Shown: positions 7,993 through 14,332 of the stretch, in pieces
How positions within the stretch are numbered: the first letter of the stretch is position 1
How the letters are laid out: each line of letters opens with the position of its first letter
Source of the DNA: Clostridium sp. CAG:921
GTDB taxonomy: Bacteria > Bacillota > Clostridia > TANB77 > CAG-465
Direction: 5' to 3'
Assembly: GCA_000433135.1 (NCBI GenBank)
Contig: HF991924.1
Location: 14,306-28,637, forward strand
DNA: 14,332 nucleotides
Program-made: the position numbers and the translations under genes
The notes under the pieces: generated by a model
What the model saw: only the letters and a program-made list of their open reading frames with translations
What the model was told of the DNA's origin: nothing
The model's database searches: none

Positions 7993-8640
7993 ATGTTTCA
8001 CGTCTTTACAAGAGAAGGATTAATTTCTTTACTTTATACGTTACCAATACTTTTAATTTCAATTTCAATACACGAATTTTCACATTCATTTGTTGCATAT
8101 AAACTTGGAGATAAATCACAAAAATATCTTGGAAATTTAACTTTGGATCCATTTAAGCATATTGATTTACTTGGTCTTTTATGTATTGTGCTATGTGGGT
8201 TTGGTTGGGGAAAACCTGCAATTATAAATGAGGAAAATTTTAAAAATAAAACAAAGGGAATAATGCTAACAGCACTTGCTGGACCTGTTTCAAATTTGAT
8301 TTTAGCAATACTTTTGGTAATTATACTAAAAGTATTACTAGTAACTGGACTTGCGGTACCAGTAGTTACTAGTAGTGTTGGTGGAATACTTTTTAATATG
8401 CTTATTTTAGGAATAGAATTTAATGTGGTTTTTGCTGTATTTAATTTAATACCATTACCACCATTTGATGGATCAAAAGTGCTATATTACTTTTTACCAT
8501 ATAAAGCAAAACAAGCATATGCAAGTTTAGAAAATTATTCATATATTATAATCTTAGTACTTTTTGTTACAAATATTGGAAGTTATATTATAACGCCATT
8601 TGTTAATGTTATATTTAAACTAATTTCGTTTATTTTGTGA
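7993..8640 (+). CDS. Site-2 protease family (M50) membrane zinc metallopeptidase
   Basis: An intramembrane zinc metalloprotease of the short, PDZ-less type common in Firmicutes (YwhC-like; the name is not assigned). Zinc-binding HEFSH (27-31) lies in the first hydrophobic helix. The family block LTLDPFKHIDLLG (49-61), FGWGKPAII (70-78) and ALAGPVSNLILAI (94-106) follow. The second metal/active-site motif NLIPLPPFDGSK (151-162) supplies the third ligand, Asp159. About five or six hydrophobic segments span the 215 residues, a normal length. Substrates are unknown; relatives cleave membrane proteins such as anti-sigma factors, but none is visible next to it. The start is fixed by AAGGAGG at the end of the leader. 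No clear terminator separates it from tsaD. Confidence 0.93.
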   Translation: MFHVFTREGLISLLYTLPILLISISIHEFSHSFVAYKLGDKSQKYLGNLTLDPFKHIDLLGLLCIVLCGFGWGKPAIINEENFKNKTKGIMLTALAGPVSNLILAILLVIILKVLLVTGLAVPVVTSSVGGILFNMLILGIEFNVVFAVFNLIPLPPFDGSKVLYYFLPYKAKQAYASLENYSYIIILVLFVTNIGSYIITPFVNVIFKLISFIL

Positions 8641-8730
8641 TATAAGTATTTTGCTAAAATATTATGAATGAATATATAGTAGAAACTGTAAATAATGATT
8701 CATTTATTTAGTTGATTATTTAGTTATTAT

Positions 8731-8754
8731 GTATTTACGTATTTATGTATTTAT
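8731..8754. repeat. Three tandem 8-base units upstream of tsaD
   Basis: GTATTTAC, GTATTTAT, GTATTTAT follow each other at 8731-8738, 8739-8746 and 8747-8754. They sit about 50 bases before the tsaD start. A weak -10 TATAGT is at 8769-8774, so copy-number change in the array could alter promoter spacing. Low complexity is common in this AT-rich genome. Confidence 0.6.
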
Positions 8755-8802
8755 TTATTACATTTACATATAGTATTTTTTTAGAAAAGAGGAAAGAAAA
8801 TA

Positions 8803-9804
8803 ATGATTGGACTTAGTATAGAAACAAGTTGTGATGAAACATCTATTGCAATTTTAAAAGATGGAAGAGAGGTACTTTCAAATATTGTTTCAACACAAAT
8901 TGAAATTCATAAAGAGTATGGTGGCGTAGTACCTGAGATTGCATCAAGAAAACACCTTACTAATATAACGTACGTACTTGATGAGGCAATAAAAGAGGCA
9001 AATATTAGTTTAAGTGATATTGATTTCATAGGAGTTACTTATGCTCCTGGGCTTATAGGAGCTTTACTTGTTGGAGTCTCTTTTGCAAAAGCTCTTGCAT
9101 ATGCACTTAATATTCCAATAGTTCCAACGCATCATATAGAGGGACATATAGCAGCAAATTACATTACAAATAAGGATTTAAAGCCACCTTTTTTAGCACT
9201 TGTTGTATCTGGAGGGCATTCACATATAGTTCATGTAAAAGATTTTACTGAATTTGAGGTAATAGCTAAAACTCGTGATGATGCAGTTGGAGAAGCTTTT
9301 GATAAGGTTGCAAGAGTACTTGGACTAAACTATCCAGGTGGTCCTGAGGTTTCAAGGCTTGCTTTAAATGGAAAGCTAACATATAACTTGCCAAAAACTA
9401 AATTTGACAATTTAGATTTTAGTTTTAGTGGAATCAAGACTGCAGTTATAAATATTGCACATAAAGAAGGCGAAAAACTAAGAAAAGAAGATATGGCAGC
9501 ATCTTTTGAAAATACTGTTTGTGAAGAATTAACCAATAATACAATAACAGCTATGAAAGAGCTAAATTTAAATAAGGTAGTACTAGCAGGAGGAGTTTCT
9601 GCAAATAGAGTATTAAGAGAAATGTTAGAAAAAAAAGCTAAACAAAATGGATTCTTAGCATATATGCCAGAGTTAAAGTATTGTACTGATAATGCAGCAA
9701 TGATAGGGTGCGCAGCATATTATAACTTTATAGCTGGAAAAAAATTTGATATTTTAGATAAACTTGACTTAAATGCAATTGCAAATAAAAAGATTGGAGA
9801 GTAG
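8803..9804 (+). CDS. tsaD: tRNA N6-adenosine threonylcarbamoyltransferase TsaD
   Basis: TsaD transfers the threonylcarbamoyl group from TC-AMP to A37 of ANN-decoding tRNAs (t6A), acting with TsaB and TsaE, which are not in this window. The 333 residues are the usual length. ASKHA-fold landmarks: GLSIETSCDETS (3-14), GGVVPEIASRKH (40-51), the metal ligands in THHIEGH (109-115; His111 and His115), LVVSGGHSHIVHV (about 132-144), GEAFDKVARVLGLNYPGGPEV, FSFSGIKTA, and the C-terminal VLAGGVSANRVLR and TDNAAMIGCAAYYN. GAGGAAA precedes the ATG. The stop is eight bases before the phosphoesterase ATG, so the two are probably co-transcribed. Intact and essential in most bacteria. Confidence 0.97.
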   Translation: MIGLSIETSCDETSIAILKDGREVLSNIVSTQIEIHKEYGGVVPEIASRKHLTNITYVLDEAIKEANISLSDIDFIGVTYAPGLIGALLVGVSFAKALAYALNIPIVPTHHIEGHIAANYITNKDLKPPFLALVVSGGHSHIVHVKDFTEFEVIAKTRDDAVGEAFDKVARVLGLNYPGGPEVSRLALNGKLTYNLPKTKFDNLDFSFSGIKTAVINIAHKEGEKLRKEDMAASFENTVCEELTNNTITAMKELNLNKVVLAGGVSANRVLREMLEKKAKQNGFLAYMPELKYCTDNAAMIGCAAYYNFIAGKKFDILDKLDLNAIANKKIGE

Positions 9805-9812
9805 GTGGTAAG

Positions 9813-10450
9813 ATGCCAACAATTTATGCTATTTCTGATTTACACCTTTCATTTGGGGTAAATAAACCAATGAATGTTTTTGGAAAAAAGTGGGATAACT
9901 ATGAGCAAAGAATAAAAGAAAATTGGGAAAGAAGAGTAAAAAGTGACGATTATGTGTTGCTTCCAGGTGATTTATCTTGGGGGCTTACTTTAAAAGAAAG
10001 TAGGAAAGATTTTGAATTTATTAATAGTTTGCCAGGTAGAAAGATAATTTTAAAAGGCAATCATGATTATTACTTTTCAACAAAGTCTAAACTTTATAAT
10101 TTTTTCAAAGAAAATAATTTTGATACAATAGACATTTTGCATAATAATTCTTATGTTATTGGAGATTATGTGGTTTGTGGTACTCGTGGTTGGGGAAAAA
10201 CTGAATCAGGAGATGCTACATTAGATAAAAAAATTACCGCAAGAGAGGAAATAAGGTTAAGGCTATCTTTAGAAGAGGGTAAAAGTTTTGTAGTATTATG
10301 AAAGAGTATGGAGTGGTGCTATGTATCTATGGTCATTTACATGGTTATGGTACTTTCATGATAAAAGAAGGAATTATAGATGAAATAGAGTATAAAATGG
10401 TATCATGTGATCACACAGGATTTGATGTAGTAAAACTATTTGATTTTTAG
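9813..10450 (+). pseudogene. Metallophosphoesterase (calcineurin-like, COG1768-like) with internal deletion and frameshift
   Basis: The first frame (9813-10301, 162 residues) carries metal-binding motifs DLH (9-11), PGD (51-53) and GNHD (82-85), and the family block CGTRGW (122-127), then stops at TGA 10299-10301 just after LSLEEGKSFVVL. The conserved tail resumes in another frame: from 10298 it reads MKEYGVVLCIYGHLHGYG and ends ...DHTGFDVVKLFDF at TAG 10448-10450. Relatives of about 230 residues have an HYPP-type block of roughly 20 residues between these parts, with a metal-ligand His; that block is missing and the frame is shifted, so an internal deletion of a non-multiple of three is the simplest reading. 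The truncated product lacks two metal-ligand motifs (HYPP and GHLHG) and is probably inactive. It follows tsaD by eight bases. Substrate unknown. Confidence 0.85.
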
Positions 10451-10480
10451 TTATATTAGTATAGAAGATGAATATAGAAG

Positions 10481-10523
10481 ACAAACTGTGATAAAATAAA
10501 ATTTTCATAGTTTGTATTTTTTT
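10481..10523 (+). terminator. Terminator after the phosphoesterase pseudogene
   Basis: ACAAACT (10481-10487) pairs with AGTTTGT (10509-10515), with an inner stem AAAAT / ATTTT and a two-base bulge, then a run of seven T (10517-10523). It ends the M50-tsaD-phosphoesterase transcript. Confidence 0.85.
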
Positions 10524-10564
10524 ATTTAAAAGTACATAAATTATGTAATGTATAGGCGGATACA

Positions 10565-10593
10565 TTGCTTTATATTAAAAGATGTGGTACAAT
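10565..10593 (+). promoter_or_regulatory. Promoter of the ABC transporter gene
   Basis: TTGCTT (10565-10570), 17 bases, TACAAT (10588-10593), preceded by TGG (extended -10). The predicted start near 10600 leaves a leader of about 65 bases that contains a long dyad. Confidence 0.65.
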
Positions 10594-10605
10594 GAAAGTA
10601 ATAAA

Positions 10606-10650
10606 AAATTTTTAATTTTGCTAAAATTTTAGTAAAATGATTAAAAAATT
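10606..10650 (+). repeat. AT-rich imperfect palindrome in the ABC transporter leader
   Basis: The core ATTTTGCTAAAA (10615-10626) is followed without spacer by TTTTAGTAAAAT (10627-10638), inverted with a single C/T difference that can pair as G-U in RNA. Outside it, AAATTTTTAAT and ATTAAAAAATTT extend the symmetry. The block ends directly before the GGAGG site (10652-10656), so it could be an operator or a leader hairpin that affects translation. Confidence 0.6.
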
Positions 10651-10665
10651 TGGAGGTTATTAACT

Positions 10666-12438
10666 ATGGAAATGAAAAAATGTTCAAATTTGTGGAAGGA
10701 GTCAAAAAAGGTGGACATGCCACAGAAACTAAAAAAAGCAAGCTTGAAGTATTTTGTATCACTTATGATTTCAAAGGTGCTCCTAAATATACTTTATTGT
10801 GCGTTATTACTATCAAAGGCACTTGCAAATGTAAATCCTGTAATTTCTATATTTCTTCTTATGCTAAATTGTTCAATGGTTCCACTTGGTCGAAGCATTA
10901 ATACATATATATGGGCTTTAAATGAAAGGTTTAAGGAAAATGTGGATATTGAATTAACTAATAAGCTGACAAACATTATTGGAAAAGTAAATGGTAAAGT
11001 ATTCATGAAAAATGGCAATTTTTCAGAACAGTTAGGTACTAATTCGATTTGGAATGGATGCTATGACTACATAGATAATGTTTGGAATTTAGCTAAAGAG
11101 TTTGGAGTTTCAATTTTGCTAATAGGAATTACAGTTGCTATGACAGTGATATCAGCAATATCCATGAAAAAGTATGAAGGATTATTAGTTTTTGTTTTTG
11201 TTATCTGTGCTTTTAATTTCTATTTGGGTAGAAAGCAAGTGAAGAAAAATGAGGAATTTGCTGATAAATATTCAAAGTGCAAGAGAAAATATATGGAATC
11301 TTACAATGATTTTTTAAATATTGACTTTGGCACTGAAAAGGAATTAATCTTTAGAAAAAACATGCTACTTTCATTTAGAGATGAAATGAAGGAGGTTAAC
11401 CTTGAAAGAATGAATTACCGACTTAAAGATACAAGTAAAATGGCAGCTATTATTTTACTTTTTACGATAGTTACAGTAATAGTGTTGGTAATTAAAAAAG
11501 GTGGAATTTCTAAATTTTCTGTTACTACAATAGTAGAAATATCAGCAACAATTGGAGTATATGCTGGAATTATACAAAATGTACTCAATGTCAAAGATAG
11601 TATCGTTGACTTAAAGCAATATTCTGCTGGAATTTTAGCAAATGAGAAGCTTTATAATGAAGTAGCTAAAGTTTATATGAGTGAGGAAAAGAAAAAGATG
11701 GTACCTGTATTTGAAGAGGTAGATTGTATAGACATTGACAAGTTTGAGTTTTCGTATCCATCATCAAAGACTTTATATACCTTGGTAAGTGAAGAAAAAA
11801 ATAAACTAAAACTTGGTAAAAGCTATCTTGTAAGTGGACACACGGGTTGCGGTAAAACGACTTTTTTACATATCTTATCAGGTAAGCTAAGACTTGGTGA
11901 AAACGGAGTAATAAAAAGTTATGGAAGAAGTCTATATTTAAACTCTGTGATGCAAGAAGCAAGTGCAAATTTTGGCTCAGCATCAATATTAGAAGAACTT
12001 ACTTTTGGTGAGGCGATAAACAAGAATAAACTTATTGAAATATTAAAGGGTGTGTCTGTTTATTATGATATTTTGCACAACATTGCAAAATCAGCTTTTG
12101 ATAGTGATGTAGATGAGACTGTACTTAAGTATTTAGCAGTTGCTAAAAAGTCAGAATTTTCATCTGGTCAAAAGCAAAGATTACAAGTAGCAAAAGTTCT
12201 ATATAACTTACAAAGAGAACAACAGCTTGTAATATTTGATGAGGCAACCAGTCAACTAGATGAAAAAACAGCTAGAAATGTATTAAAATACATTTGCAAT
12301 TACTGCTATGATGAAAGGAGAGTTGTTGTATTTACCTGTCATCAAGTTGAGCTTGCAAAAGAAGTTATCAAAGATGAAATTGTGTTTGACACAAGTAATC
12401 CACCTTATTCGAAGATGAAGTTTGAAATTTGCAAATAA
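10666..12438 (+). CDS. ABC transporter, fused permease and ATPase (type I exporter half-transporter)
   Basis: The 590 residues hold an N-terminal membrane domain with about six hydrophobic segments (around 29-50, 57-76, 146-166, 170-187, 256-277, 284-304), then an ATPase domain: Walker A GHTGCGKTT (391-399), Q-loop MQEAS (429-433), signature FSSGQKQRL (498-506), Walker B LVIFDE (521-526), D-loop SQLD (529-532) and H-loop TCHQ (His559). The signature replaces LSGGQ with FSSGQ and the domain is otherwise intact, so ATP hydrolysis is expected. A spacing of nine from GGAGG fixes the ATG at 10666. It stands alone with its own promoter and terminator, so it is either a homodimer or has a partner elsewhere. 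Membrane-domain identity to known exporters looks low. Peptide or drug export is possible, but the substrate cannot be told. Confidence 0.9.
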   Translation: MEMKKCSNLWKESKKVDMPQKLKKASLKYFVSLMISKVLLNILYCALLLSKALANVNPVISIFLLMLNCSMVPLGRSINTYIWALNERFKENVDIELTNKLTNIIGKVNGKVFMKNGNFSEQLGTNSIWNGCYDYIDNVWNLAKEFGVSILLIGITVAMTVISAISMKKYEGLLVFVFVICAFNFYLGRKQVKKNEEFADKYSKCKRKYMESYNDFLNIDFGTEKELIFRKNMLLSFRDEMKEVNLERMNYRLKDTSKMAAIILLFTIVTVIVLVIKKGGISKFSVTTIVEISATIGVYAGIIQNVLNVKDSIVDLKQYSAGILANEKLYNEVAKVYMSEEKKKMVPVFEEVDCIDIDKFEFSYPSSKTLYTLVSEEKNKLKLGKSYLVSGHTGCGKTTFLHILSGKLRLGENGVIKSYGRSLYLNSVMQEASANFGSASILEELTFGEAINKNKLIEILKGVSVYYDILHNIAKSAFDSDVDETVLKYLAVAKKSEFSSGQKQRLQVAKVLYNLQREQQLVIFDEATSQLDEKTARNVLKYICNYCYDERRVVVFTCHQVELAKEVIKDEIVFDTSNPPYSKMKFEICK

Positions 12439-12470
12439 GGTTTAGATTCCTACAAATTTTGATAAAAAAT

Positions 12471-12509
12471 GAGGCTTAAGTTTTAATTATAGACTTAAGT
12501 CTCTTTTTT
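12471..12509 (+). terminator. Terminator after the ABC transporter gene
   Basis: GAGGCTTAAGT (12471-12481) pairs with ACTTAAGTCTC (12493-12503), eleven pairs with one G-U, followed by six T (12504-12509). Confidence 0.9.
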
Positions 12510-12541
12510 ATAGTTTTAATTTAGTTTGTATAGTAAGACTT

Positions 12542-12562
12542 ACATATATTACACATATATTA
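12542..12562. repeat. Two tandem ACATATATTA units upstream of lexA
   Basis: ACATATATTA occurs at 12542-12551 and 12553-12562, a period of eleven bases. It lies in the otherwise featureless AT-rich stretch between the ABC terminator and the lexA promoter. Role unknown; possibly just low complexity. Confidence 0.5.
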
Positions 12563-12633
12563 TACTAATATTATATGAATATTACAAAATTACGAAATTG
12601 GTCGATAATAAATGACATAAAATATTTAAAAAT

Positions 12634-12647
12634 TGAACTTTTGTTTG
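12634..12647. promoter_or_regulatory. Candidate upstream LexA box
   Basis: TGAAC-TTTT-GTTTG, close to the Gram-positive SOS consensus CGAAC-N4-GTTYG, overlaps the lexA -35. Weaker than the second site, and the T-rich centre means chance is possible. Confidence 0.5.
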
Positions 12648-12673
12648 ACAAATAATGCTATATATGGTATAAT
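12645..12673 (+). promoter_or_regulatory. lexA promoter
   Basis: TTGACA (12645-12650), exactly 17 bases, TATAAT (12668-12673), with TGG directly before the -10. All twelve hexamer bases are consensus, fitting a strong promoter that must be held down by a repressor. The predicted start is near 12680. Confidence 0.9.
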
Positions 12674-12678
12674 TTATG

Positions 12679-12692
12679 CAAACGTAAGTTCG
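12679..12692. promoter_or_regulatory. LexA box at the lexA transcription start
   Basis: CAAAC-GTAA-GTTCG, or CGAAC-TTAC-GTTTG on the other strand, matches the Gram-positive SOS box CGAAC-N4-GTTYG. It covers the predicted transcription start and touches the ribosome binding site, an ideal position for LexA autorepression. Confidence 0.8.
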
Positions 12693-12704
12693 AGGAGGAG
12701 TTTT

Positions 12705-13313
12705 ATGGAAAGTTCAAATCTTAATAAACAAGAACAAAGAGTATTAGATTATATAAAGGAGCAAATTAGAATAACTGGTTATCCGCCATCTGTAAGAGAA
12801 ATTTGTGCTGCACTTGATTTTAAATCAACTTCATCAGCACATCAATATATTTCTAGACTTGCAGATAAGGGATATATTTCAAAAAAAGATTTAAAAACTA
12901 GAGCAATACGTGTAGTTGGAGCAGAGTCTACAATAGCTGTACCAATAGTAGGAAAAGTAGCTGCAGGCGAGCCAATTTTAGCACAAGAAAATGTAGAAGA
13001 CTATTTTTCTATAGGAGAGAGTTTCTTTTCTCAGGATTCACTAAAAAATGATAATTTCATCCTAAAAGTACAAGGGGAGAGTATGATTAATGCTGGGATT
13101 AATAATGGTGATTATATAATTGTTACAAAACAAGAGACGGCAAGAAATGGACAAATAGTTGTTGCAATGATTGATGGAGATGCTACTGTAAAGACTTTTT
13201 ACAAAGAAAATGGTCATGTAAGATTACAACCTGAAAATGATACTATGGATCCAATTATAGTTAGAGATGTTACAATTCTTGGAAAAGTTATAGGGTTATT
13301 TAGGAAAATATAA
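12705..13313 (+). CDS. lexA: SOS response repressor LexA
   Basis: LexA represses DNA-damage genes and cleaves itself when RecA filaments form. The 202 residues are typical. The N-terminal winged helix has GYPPSVREICAALDFKS (25-41) and SSAHQYISRLADKGYI (43-58). The C-terminal S24 peptidase domain has the Ala87-Gly88 cleavage site in VGKVAAGEP, catalytic Ser126 in GESM and Lys163 in ATVKTF, ending ILGKVIGLFRKI. The start is ATG 12705, with GAGGAGG at 12692-12698. An upstream in-frame TTG at 12633 would run through the promoter and operator and is rejected. It is probably monocistronic, and faces the convergent pilin-like gene across a terminator. Confidence 0.97.
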   Translation: MESSNLNKQEQRVLDYIKEQIRITGYPPSVREICAALDFKSTSSAHQYISRLADKGYISKKDLKTRAIRVVGAESTIAVPIVGKVAAGEPILAQENVEDYFSIGESFFSQDSLKNDNFILKVQGESMINAGINNGDYIIVTKQETARNGQIVVAMIDGDATVKTFYKENGHVRLQPENDTMDPIIVRDVTILGKVIGLFRKI

Positions 13314-13344
13314 CTAGAACGTGTTTAGCAAGATATAAAAATTA

Positions 13345-13382
13345 TAGAGTGGGAATTTTATTATTTTAAAGTTTCCACCCTA
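13345..13382. terminator. Terminator between convergent lexA and the right pilin-like gene
   Basis: TAGAGTGGGAA (13345-13355) pairs with TTTCCACCCTA (13372-13382), with one mismatch and one G-U. Beyond it are TTTTAT on the plus side and ATAATTTTT on the minus side, so it can serve both genes. Confidence 0.75.
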
Positions 13383-13436
13383 TTTTATAAAAAATAATTT
13401 AAAAAATTTTAGATATTTTTTTGATGTGTATGTTTA

Positions 13437-14332
13437 CTAAATTTGGTAAGATATACCAGATTCTACTTCTTTTAATTTTGTACCAGACTTTAAGCAAACA
13501 ATAGGTCTAAATCCCATGTTAGTACCGTAATAATAGTATGAATCTACATTTCCAGCATAATTTATACGCATTACAGAATTAGTGCTTTCAATTGAAGGAC
13601 TACTAATCCAATACGCTTGTGCTTTGCTTTTATTCGAAATTCGATATAATTCATTACCTTGCGTTAAATACTTTGAATTTGTGCTAAAACGGTAAATCCA
13701 ATTTATACCATTATCTTCACTTATTTTATATCCTTTTTCATCCTCAGCTCTTGATTGGTACATATTGTTTTGATTTGTCTTTTGATTATATGAAGTAAGT
13801 AACATTTCAATAGGTGGTCCACCTATTACATAATTAGTTCCAATACCATTAAATTTTTCTGTCCATATACTTTCGTCTAGCATATATGCTATAGCTTTCA
13901 TATTATTATTTGTGCTTGTATAAGCTTTATCAAAATAATCTTTGTTTAGCCATTTCATATCTTCTGTTATATTAGCACTTCCAGAATAATCACTTAATAT
14001 ATTATTAAATCTTGCACCTTTTGGAAAATTGCTATTAGCGTTTTCAGATTTGTGTCCTTTTGATGTTATAGGCAGGTCATTTACATTAATATAATCTGAT
14101 GATATTAAAAATATATTATTATTCGTAGCATAAAATATTCTCCATTGGTATTCTTCTGATAGTCGATTTGTTGGTTTGTAATCGACATAGGCACCATAAT
14201 ATTTTTGTGGATCCTTTAGTATAGTAGCAGCATTTATTCTTGCCTTCGGTATTTCATCAGCCCCATATATCCTGCTCCCAGTTTGAAGAACTAGCTTTCC
14301 GTTATCATCAACATACCATTTAGTTTCACTAC
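13437..14332 (-). CDS. Prepilin-like surface protein paralog, N-terminus beyond window edge
   Basis: The minus-strand frame is open from the right edge to a TAG at 13437-13439, showing 297 residues. Nearly all of it aligns without gaps to the left-end pilin-like protein (shared runs include DPQKYYGAYVDY, WRIFYATN, TNQNNMYQ and YWISSPS); by eye about two thirds of positions are identical. The alignment puts the missing start about 430 bases beyond the window, so the prepilin leader is inferred, not seen. This copy supplies the family C-terminus: after YWISSPS comes NSVMRINYAGNVDSYYYYG, then NMGFRPIVCLKSGTKL, a pattern like lectin-fold or DUF6273-type surface domains (from memory). No cysteine-rich or repeat region. 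Predicted exported surface protein. It converges on lexA across a shared terminator. Confidence 0.82.
   Translation of the reverse strand, partial: SETKWYVDDNGKLVLQTGSRIYGADEIPKARINAATILKDPQKYYGAYVDYKPTNRLSEEYQWRIFYATNNNIFLISSDYINVNDLPITSKGHKSENANSNFPKGARFNNILSDYSGSANITEDMKWLNKDYFDKAYTSTNNNMKAIAYMLDESIWTEKFNGIGTNYVIGGPPIEMLLTSYNQKTNQNNMYQSRAEDEKGYKISEDNGINWIYRFSTNSKYLTQGNELYRISNKSKAQAYWISSPSIESTNSVMRINYAGNVDSYYYYGTNMGFRPIVCLKSGTKLKEVESGISYQI

Noticed and set aside
8669..8706. AATGAAT / ATTCATT inverted pair after the M50 gene as a terminator
   Set aside because: It is only seven AT-rich pairs with a long loop and no T-run; expected by chance at this base composition.
10650..10901. 83-residue plus-strand frame overlapping the ABC transporter start
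   Set aside because: It overlaps the well-supported ABC frame and its TTG start lies before the GGAGG site.
12633..12704. Extended N-terminus of LexA from a TTG start
   Set aside because: The stretch contains the promoter and LexA boxes; ATG 12705 has GAGGAGG and fits LexA length.

Overview
This is a low-GC window (roughly 30% G+C by eye) that reads as chromosomal DNA from a Firmicutes bacterium, most likely an uncultured gut-type member of the Clostridia. The evidence is the hrcA-grpE-dnaK-dnaJ heat-shock order with a CIRCE operator, a Gram-positive-type DnaK, strong AGGAGG ribosome binding sites, TTGACA/TATAAT promoters with extended -10 elements, a Bacillus-type LexA box, and prepilin-like proteins with the G|ISLITLVITI amino-terminus common in such genomes. 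The taxonomic placement is inference.

Layout. Positions 1-1207 (minus strand, cut at the left edge) encode a prepilin-like protein with a large C-terminal domain. A 350-base AT-rich gap with a 29-bp palindrome separates it from the divergent heat-shock operon: CIRCE (1554-1580), hrcA, grpE, dnaK and dnaJ. The operon carries hairpins between grpE/dnaK and dnaK/dnaJ and ends at a terminator near 6412-6447. dnaJ is broken by a perfect 22-bp tandem duplication in its zinc-finger region. Next come rsmE, with its own promoter and terminator; a small unrecognised minus-strand gene with a consensus promoter; an M50 site-2 protease-like membrane gene; tsaD; a metallophosphoesterase gene that has lost an internal piece and its frame; a stand-alone ABC exporter half-transporter; and lexA with two candidate LexA boxes. 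From 13437 to the right edge, on the minus strand, lies a second copy of the prepilin-like gene, cut at its amino-terminal side.

How the genes work together. HrcA represses its own operon through CIRCE. GrpE, DnaK and DnaJ form the Hsp70 folding machine, so the dnaJ frameshift would leave the machine with a J-domain protein lacking its substrate-binding C-terminal half, unless the duplication is an assembly error or a reversible slip. RsmE and TsaD are translation-maintenance enzymes (16S rRNA m3U1498 and tRNA t6A). LexA controls the SOS response and appears autoregulated. The two pilin-like paralogs, about two thirds identical by eye, bracket this otherwise conserved housekeeping block and are the main accessory content.

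I see no CRISPR array, transposase, tRNA, rRNA or phage gene. The most unusual items are the dnaJ tandem duplication, the deleted phosphoesterase, the paired lectin-fold-like pilin paralogs, and the small orphan gene with its structured surroundings.
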